DNA of 11,299 nt from Desulfobacterales bacterium (GTDB taxonomy: Bacteria; Desulfobacterota; Desulfobacteria; Desulfobacterales; ETH-SRB1), in contig JASEIZ010000047.1 in the NCBI GenBank assembly GCA_030017395.1, forward strand, positions 1-11,299. Reading direction: 5' to 3'. How positions within the stretch are numbered: the first letter of the stretch is position 1; each line of letters opens with the position of its first letter. This document shows, one piece after another, positions 6,857 to 11,299 of this stretch. Both the position numbers and the translations under genes were made by a program. Under the pieces are notes generated by a model that was given only the letters and a program-made list of their open reading frames with translations, was not told the DNA's origin and made no database searches.

Positions 6857-6863
6857 ACATTTG

Positions 6864-7132
6864 GTTAATTGGATGATTGGTTAAACACCTTAATTTTTAC
6901 ACCCCCCTAACCCCCCTCAAGGGGGGAATAAATGGACGGCAATTTTTTAACCTCTAACCAGGAGTCCCTAACCCCCCTCAAGGGGGGAATAAATCGGAAA
7001 AATTCCTTTATATTCCCCCTTTGAAGGGGGTTAGGGGGATGTTAATAGTGGCTAAGAAACGACAAATTTTCTAAAATTAAATTGTTTTCACACCAATCCA
7101 CGAAGAACAAATTAACCAATCATCCAATTAAC
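6864..7132. repeat. Inverted-repeat-bounded element with internal C/G-run hairpins, between STAS and cheY
   Basis: A perfect 21-bp terminal inverted repeat begins GTTAATTGGATGATTGG at 6864-6884, with its complement at 7112-7132. It encloses about 227 bp without a gene. The outer repeat overlaps the last codons of the STAS gene, whose TGA stop (7120-7122) lies inside the repeat, so the insertion probably supplied that stop. The interior holds three copies of a C/G-run hairpin repeat, annotated separately. No promoter could be assigned with confidence. Size and placement match the two other bounded segments in this operon, although the terminal sequences are unrelated. Confidence 0.72.
6902..7039. 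repeat. Three copies of a CCCTAACCCC...GGGG hairpin repeat
   Basis: Two identical 29-bp direct copies (6905-6933 and 6966-6994) contain the self-complementary core CCCCCCTCAAGGGGGG followed by AATAAAT. A third, slightly diverged inverted copy lies at about 7012-7038 and reads TTCCCCCTTTGAAGGGGG then TTAGGGGG. Each copy can form a 5-6 bp G/C stem with a short loop, and the inverted copy can also pair with either direct copy. There is no T-tract in the minus-strand direction, so a classical intrinsic terminator is not supported. The sequence type resembles dispersed repeats common in environmental bacterial genomes (recognition from memory, not a search). Confidence 0.75.
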
Positions 7133-7419
7133 GAATCTTTAAGACCGCTTATTCCCAAAATTTTTTCCAGTTCAGGAGACAATTCCAGCAACCTCCATTT
7201 AATCTTCGGTTCCAGCGACTTTCTGAAAGCGATAAGAAGCTGCAGCGATGCCGTGTCTGCAAATGTTACCTCTGCCAGACAAAGAGAAATTTCCTTTGCT
7301 TCAGCAAAATAAGTATCAACAAACTCTTTCAGGTATTCAATGCCATGTATGTTCAGCTCTCCCTTAAACCGGAAAACACCTTCGGTATCCTGGCTTACGG
7401 TAAACTGCTGAATCCCCAT
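7120..7419 (-). CDS. STAS-domain protein (anti-sigma-factor-antagonist-like, chemotaxis-linked)
   Basis: Single STAS domain of 99 residues. 'FRFKGELNIHGIEYLKEFVD' matches the first strand and helix of the fold. 'VTFADTASLQLLIAFRKSLE' matches the loop and helix around the regulatory phosphorylation site. Where SpoIIAA has Asp-Ser-Ser-Gly this protein has Asp55-Thr56-Ala57-Ser58, so Thr56 is the candidate phospho-acceptor. Similar small STAS genes sit at the head of che operons in Deltaproteobacteria, which argues for a chemosensory role over sigma-factor control; no kinase or anti-sigma gene is visible here. The start overlaps the transketolase 3' end by 25 nt and has only a weak AAGG upstream, so it may depend on translational coupling. 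The final codons and stop lie within an inverted-repeat end, so the C-terminus may be non-native. Confidence 0.88.
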   Translation of the reverse strand: MGIQQFTVSQDTEGVFRFKGELNIHGIEYLKEFVDTYFAEAKEISLCLAEVTFADTASLQLLIAFRKSLEPKIKWRLLELSPELEKILGISGLKDSLIG

Positions 7420-9440
7420 TTTTTAATTACCTTTTGAACTATATTTTCAGGAGTAAATCCGAATTTCTTCATGACAAGCCTGCCGGGCGCTGAAACTCCA
7501 AAGCCGGTTATACCGATTATTGCGCCGCTGTTTCCAACATATCGTTCCCATCCCATTGGAATGCCGGCTTCAACGGCAATGCGCTTTTCCACGTCCGGCA
7601 ACAGGACTTTATCCTTATATTCCCGCGGCATTTTTTCAAAAAGTTCCCAGCTCGGCATATTGACCACCCTGACCGAAACGCCTTGATTTGCAAGAATTCC
7701 GGCGGCTGTCAGAGCTATATGAACTTCCGACCCCGAGGCTATCAGGATAATATCCGGTTTGGCCTCTGAATCAGACCCCCCTGAATCAGACAGGATATAA
7801 GCGCCGTTTGCAAGCCCCTCTGCCGGGCCATATATCGATCTGTCTAATACAGGAAGCTTCTGGCGGCTCAGGATCAGAGCTACAGGGCTATCAACACTCT
7901 TAATTGCCATACTCCATGCCTGGGCTGTTTCTGCGGCATCTACCGGCCGGATAACAATCAGGCCCGGAATAGCCCTTAAACCGGCCAGGTGTTCGACAGG
8001 CTGGTGTGTCGGCCCATCTTCGCCGACCGCGATGCTGTCATGAGTAAAAACATATATTACAGGCAATTTCATCAAACAGGCAAGACGTATTGACGGCCGC
8101 ATATAGTCTGCAAACACAAGGAATGTTCCCCCATAAGGCCTGATGCCCTTATGAAGGGCCATGCCCGACAGAATCCCTCCCATTGCATGCTCCCTGACTC
8201 CGAAGCGGATATTCCTGCCATCATATCTGTTTTTTTGAAACTCATGGGAAGATTCTATATATGTTTTGTTCGAAGGAGCCAGATCAGCAGAACCTCCAAC
8301 AAGAGCATGAACTTTTCCTGCAATAGCATTGAGCACCTTGCCGGATGCTGCCCGCGTTGCAACGGAGCCTTCGAAATGCGGGAGATCCGCATCCCATCCA
8401 TCCTTTAACCTTCCGCTTACAGCATCTATCCATCTTTCTGCAAGATCCGGGTATTTGTCTGTATAAATATCGAATTTTTTCCGCCAGTTTAATTCCGCTT
8501 CATTTCCACCTGAAGTATATTTTTTGAATATATCAAGAACTTGCTCAGGCACCCAGAAAGAGAGGTCTTCAGGACATCCAAGGTTTTTCTTTGTAAGACG
8601 GACTTCATCTTCGCCGAGAGGCGCTCCGTGAGCATCGGATGTGTCCTGCTTGTTTGGGCTGCCAAATGCGATATGTGTGCGCAGCATAATCAGAGAGGGC
8701 TTATCTGTTTCCTCCTTTGCCTCAATGACAGCCTTATAAATCGCATTTAGATCATTTCCATCATCAACCTGTAGCACATGCCAGTTATATGCCTTGAATC
8801 TTTGAGCGACATCTTCCGTAAAAGATATGTCCGTGCCCCCTTCGATAGAAATTTTGTTATCGTCATAAATACATATCAACCTGGAAAGACCAAGGTGGCC
8901 GGCAAGGGATGCGGCTTCAGATGTAATTCCTTCCATCATGTCACCGTCGCCGCACATTACAAATGTATGGTGATCTACAATCTCACAATCAGAGCGGTTA
9001 TATATTGCTGCAAGGTGCCTTTCAGCCATTGCCATGCCGACTCCATTGGCAAAACCCTGTCCAAGGGGTCCGGTTGTTGTCTCAACTCCCGGAGTATGCC
9101 TGAATTCAGGATGTCCCGGGGTTTTGCCGCCCATTTGTCTGAAATTTTTTATATCCTCTAAGCTTAAATCATACCCGCAAAGATAGAGAAGGCTGTATAA
9201 AAGCATGGATGCATGGCCTCCGGAAAGAACAAATCTGTCCCGATCCAGCCAGCCAGGGTTTTTCGGATTATGTTTTAAAATACGCGTCCAGAGCACATAT
9301 CCTGCCGGCGCAAGCCCCATTGGCGCGCCCGGATGTCCGGAATTGGCCTTTTGAACAGCATCCATTGAAAGTGTGCGTATCGTGTTTATGCAAAGTTCAT
9401 CTGCTTCAGACCGGTTATCCGTCATTCCTGTTTCGTTCAT
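7395..9440 (-). CDS. tkt: Transketolase
   Basis: Thiamine-diphosphate enzyme that moves two-carbon ketol units between ketose and aldose phosphates in the pentose-phosphate (or reductive pentose) pathway, in the cytoplasm. At 681 residues it is full length. N-terminal PP domain: 'KANSGHPGAPMG' with His36, 'VLSGGHASMLLYSLL' with His76, 'TTGPLGQGFANGVGMA', and the ThDP/metal motif Gly154-Asp-Gly-Asp157 running to Asn185 ('YDDNKISIEG'). His261 lies in 'SDAHGAPLG'. Pyr domain: 'VGGSADLAPSN' and the catalytic glutamate Glu407 in 'RFGVREHAMGGI', then 'HDSIAVGEDGPTHQPVEHLA'. The C-terminal domain ends in 'VSAPGRLVMKKFGFTPENIV'. The start overlaps the upstream transporter stop as ATGA, with AAAGGA upstream. 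Overlaps on both sides tie it into one transcript with the transporter and the STAS gene. No other pentose-pathway gene is in the window. Confidence 0.98.
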   Translation of the reverse strand: MNETGMTDNRSEADELCINTIRTLSMDAVQKANSGHPGAPMGLAPAGYVLWTRILKHNPKNPGWLDRDRFVLSGGHASMLLYSLLYLCGYDLSLEDIKNFRQMGGKTPGHPEFRHTPGVETTTGPLGQGFANGVGMAMAERHLAAIYNRSDCEIVDHHTFVMCGDGDMMEGITSEAASLAGHLGLSRLICIYDDNKISIEGGTDISFTEDVAQRFKAYNWHVLQVDDGNDLNAIYKAVIEAKEETDKPSLIMLRTHIAFGSPNKQDTSDAHGAPLGEDEVRLTKKNLGCPEDLSFWVPEQVLDIFKKYTSGGNEAELNWRKKFDIYTDKYPDLAERWIDAVSGRLKDGWDADLPHFEGSVATRAASGKVLNAIAGKVHALVGGSADLAPSNKTYIESSHEFQKNRYDGRNIRFGVREHAMGGILSGMALHKGIRPYGGTFLVFADYMRPSIRLACLMKLPVIYVFTHDSIAVGEDGPTHQPVEHLAGLRAIPGLIVIRPVDAAETAQAWSMAIKSVDSPVALILSRQKLPVLDRSIYGPAEGLANGAYILSDSGGSDSEAKPDIILIASGSEVHIALTAAGILANQGVSVRVVNMPSWELFEKMPREYKDKVLLPDVEKRIAVEAGIPMGWERYVGNSGAIIGITGFGVSAPGRLVMKKFGFTPENIVQKVIKKWGFSSLP

Positions 9441-10606
9441 CTATTTTTTTCCTTTAAAAACCTGAGACACAGCAGACTGCCCGCGCCTATTATTCCCACA
9501 AACAGAAAGGCCGTGCTAAGGCCCACTGTCTGGCCTATAAACCCCATGGAAACAGGCCCCACCATTTCCCCTAATTCCCGATAAGCGCCGGATATCCCTA
9601 AATTTACGGCCAAGTCCTCTTCATCGCTTACATCTCCTATAAAGGCATCACACAAAGGAGATACGCAGCCGATGCCGACAGCCAGCACCAGACATGCCCC
9701 GATATAAAACGGAGAACCAAGAAAGGGAAGCAGACACAGGGACAGAGTGGAAAGTATTAAGCCCGCGGTAATCAGTTTTTTCCGGCCCATTGTGTCTGAA
9801 AGCCGGCCCAAAAGCGGCTGGACAGCCAGAAACACCACGGCGTTGACAGTAAGAATGATGCCGGCCTTTGCAGGGCCTAACCCTTTGCTGGAAAGCAGAA
9901 CAGGAACAAACCCGAAAAATGCCCCCAGGAAAATCATGTTGAAAAATATAATCAAAAAAGCCGGCAGAGTCTCTTTGTTTTTTATGGAAAGAACAAGGCT
10001 TTTAAACCCGACCTTTTTCTTGTTCCGTTTTTGTAATGCAGAATCGTTTAAAGCAGAGGCAGGCGGCCTGACTACATAGCTCAGAATCAATATCAGCGAT
10101 GCAACACAGGCGCAAAGGATAAAAATGGATTTAAAACCGTGAAAGTAAACAAAAATACCGCCGATAGTGGGGGCCAGCACATATCCACTGCTTTTAAAGC
10201 CTCCGTAAAGGCCGAGAGCCATCCCTTTTCTGTCTATGAAGTATCTGACGAGCAGGGTAGTTGACATAACCGAAAAAAAGGCCGCTCCCGCGCCCTGGAG
10301 CCAGCGGATCAGAAACAGCCATGAAGGGTCAATTATCAGGTAAAGCCCTGAGGCCAGTAAAAAAAGCATAAGCCCTAAACGGAGCACCGTCCACTCGCCT
10401 ATCTTTTTCGACAACACTCCTGCCATGGGTTTTAAGATGATCTCTGCCAAATCGTAAATGGCGATTAAAATCCCTATCGCGATCAGACCGGCTCCGGTCT
10501 CCTTTGAATAGGAAGGCAGATTTGCGGCAACAATGTAAGCGCCAAAGGAGGTAACAAATCCCGCGAGGCTCAGGAAGAGAAGCAGAAAAAGCTTTTTACT
10601 ATGCAT
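9437..10606 (-). CDS. Major facilitator superfamily transporter, substrate unknown
   Basis: Inner-membrane secondary transporter of 389 residues with about 12 predicted hydrophobic helices in two halves. A basic cytoplasmic loop separates them (about residues 184-201, 'ALQKRNKKKVGF'). The second-half motif A is well preserved as 'GRLSDTMGRKKLI', and a degenerate first-half copy reads 'GVLSKKIGEWTVLRLG'. The first half also has 'RWLQGAGAAFFSVMSTTLLV', typical of drug-efflux or arabinose-efflux-like members. The substrate cannot be told from sequence. Overlap with the transketolase start (ATGA) could hint at a sugar or metabolite role, but this is only context. The Shine-Dalgarno sequence is weak (GGGG about 9 nt upstream). 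It is preceded by a 65-bp gap after the membrane protein gene, in which no terminator is seen. Confidence 0.93.
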   Translation of the reverse strand: MHSKKLFLLLFLSLAGFVTSFGAYIVAANLPSYSKETGAGLIAIGILIAIYDLAEIILKPMAGVLSKKIGEWTVLRLGLMLFLLASGLYLIIDPSWLFLIRWLQGAGAAFFSVMSTTLLVRYFIDRKGMALGLYGGFKSSGYVLAPTIGGIFVYFHGFKSIFILCACVASLILILSYVVRPPASALNDSALQKRNKKKVGFKSLVLSIKNKETLPAFLIIFFNMIFLGAFFGFVPVLLSSKGLGPAKAGIILTVNAVVFLAVQPLLGRLSDTMGRKKLITAGLILSTLSLCLLPFLGSPFYIGACLVLAVGIGCVSPLCDAFIGDVSDEEDLAVNLGISGAYRELGEMVGPVSMGFIGQTVGLSTAFLFVGIIGAGSLLCLRFLKEKNR

Positions 10607-10671
10607 ATACGAAAACCCCGCGTATTAAGGTAAAAAGTCCGTGAACCTGTGAACGGTTATAAAAGTCCGAA
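10607..10671. other. Short intergenic gap with small direct repeats
   Basis: The 65-bp gap holds short direct repeats (AAAAGTCCG twice, GTGAAC twice). I see no stable hairpin with a T-tract and no convincing promoter, so read-through from the membrane protein gene into the transporter gene is possible. Confidence 0.4.
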
Positions 10672-11214
10672 TTAGCACTCAAAAAAGACTATCAGGGAAA
10701 ACACCACGGAAAGAATCCATAATGTATGGCTGAATGTTCTCTTTTTTACCGGGTGGAAGTGGGCATCCGGGCGTTTGTGGCCGTGAATGCATACGTATTG
10801 CGCGGTCATCTGCCCTGTTTTTTTATTAACGATTTTATTTCGCTTAACCGATGCGCCGCATACTGTCCCCTCATCATCTATTTCCCGTTTGCAGGTAAGA
10901 CGCGAGCCCGTCAAAATGCTGATAAGGTTGTAAATCCAGTTCCATGATACTGAAATAGCCGCAAGAGAGATAAAAAAAACCAGCATCCTGGTCTTTGTTA
11001 CGCCTATATTGCCGAGCTTTTCGCCTAAACGCGAAGGGTGCAGTGGACCCTCCATTGTACCGAAAAACCCAAGATAATACAGCGGAAAACAAAGAATCAT
11101 GACAATCATTATCATGCAGAACCGGATCAGGCGTTTCTGAATAAAGTTGCGGCTGTTCCACCATCTGGCATAGAGGCTTTCTTTTTTAAAAGGATCAGTT
11201 TTTTGAGTAGTCAT
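10672..11214 (-). CDS. Hypothetical three-helix membrane protein with Cys/His loop
   Basis: Not recognised as a named family. The 180 residues show hydrophobic helices at about 31-52, 77-101 and 163-179, with a hydrophilic basic start ('KESLYARWWNSRNFIQKRLI'). The loop between helices 2 and 3 (about 102-162) carries Cys108, Cys119 and Cys142 plus a histidine cluster (144, 146, 152, 154) in 'VCIHGHKRPDAHFHPVKKRT'. This resembles a zinc-ribbon-like or other metal-binding loop, though the spacing is irregular and the metal is speculative. The chain ends in cysteine (FFEC), with the stop directly after the last helix. The start at 11214 has no clear Shine-Dalgarno sequence. It is transcribed in the same direction as the transporter and could be the first gene of the transcript, but the 65-bp gap makes that uncertain. 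Confidence 0.75.
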   Translation of the reverse strand: MTTQKTDPFKKESLYARWWNSRNFIQKRLIRFCMIMIVMILCFPLYYLGFFGTMEGPLHPSRLGEKLGNIGVTKTRMLVFFISLAAISVSWNWIYNLISILTGSRLTCKREIDDEGTVCGASVKRNKIVNKKTGQMTAQYVCIHGHKRPDAHFHPVKKRTFSHTLWILSVVFSLIVFFEC

Positions 11215-11245
11215 AGTTTTTTTTGAAACGTGTTAAGTGTGATAG

Positions 11246-11299
11246 TCTCGTAAAAAGTCTTGAAATCGTCATGCCGGACTTGATAAGCCTGCCCCGTAC
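11246..11299. repeat. Fragment of a dispersed intergenic repeat, cut by window edge
   Basis: Plus-strand words TCTCGTAAAAAGTC, ATCGTCATGCCGGACTTGAT and TGCCCCGTAC resemble a widespread intergenic repeat family with 'GTCATGCCGGACTTGATCCGG' and 'CCCCGTACTTGATACGGGG' type palindromes. Recognition is from memory. The second half of any palindrome lies outside the window, so the boundaries are unknown. It lies upstream of the membrane protein gene, so the operon promoter may lie beyond it. Confidence 0.4.

Noticed and set aside
6902..6933. C/G-run hairpin as an intrinsic terminator after the STAS gene
   Set aside because: No T-tract follows the stem in the minus-strand direction, and the same hairpin occurs three times, which fits a repeat family better.
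10874..11164. Minus-strand 96-codon frame overlapping the three-helix membrane protein gene
   Set aside because: It is an alternative frame with no hydrophobic or domain pattern; the 180-residue frame has clear membrane helices.

Overview
The window reads as bacterial chromosome from an anaerobic Deltaproteobacteria/Desulfobacterota-type organism (a sulfate reducer or close relative). This is inferred from a periplasmic tetraheme cytochrome c, a c-heme chemoreceptor, a STAS-CheY-CheA gene order, and intergenic repeats of a kind I associate with such genomes. No rRNA, tRNA, CRISPR array or intact insertion sequence was seen. All recognised genes lie on the minus strand, so the transcriptional order runs from high to low coordinates.

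Right part (11214 to 7395): an unrecognised three-helix membrane protein with a Cys/His-containing loop, then a 12-helix major facilitator transporter, then a full-length transketolase. The transporter and transketolase genes overlap by 4 nt. The transketolase gene overlaps the next gene, a small STAS protein, by 25 nt. A housekeeping pentose-phosphate/Calvin-type enzyme is therefore wired directly into the head of a chemotaxis operon.

Left part (7419 to 1): a chemosensory operon in the order STAS, CheY, CheA, [degenerate GxxExxY gene], tetraheme cytochrome c, chemoreceptor (MCP), CheW, CheR. The last gene is cut by the window edge. The most notable biology is the sensor pair. The MCP has a CxxCH c-type heme motif in its periplasmic domain and a Cys-containing cytoplasmic PAS domain. 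The gene 16 nt upstream encodes a secreted four-heme cytochrome. With a dedicated CheA, CheW, CheY and CheR this looks like a self-contained redox or energy-taxis module, in which the cytochrome may deliver electrons to, or report through, the receptor heme. CheA is itself unusual: between its P2-like and P3 regions it carries two tandem 'LGE-L---G-I----L--AL--Q' units resembling the N-terminal domain of type II secretion/pilus ATPases.

The other striking pattern is structural. The three gaps of more than 100 bp in the che operon are each occupied by a 240-280 bp inverted-repeat-bounded segment (568-808, 4091-4367, 6864-7132). The terminal repeats differ between the three. Their ends touch coding sequence: one supplies the last residues and stop of CheA, one the stop of the STAS gene, and one abuts the CheR start codon. 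They look like non-autonomous insertions that entered a formerly compact operon. The middle one still carries a GxxExxY gene whose core has been deleted in frame.
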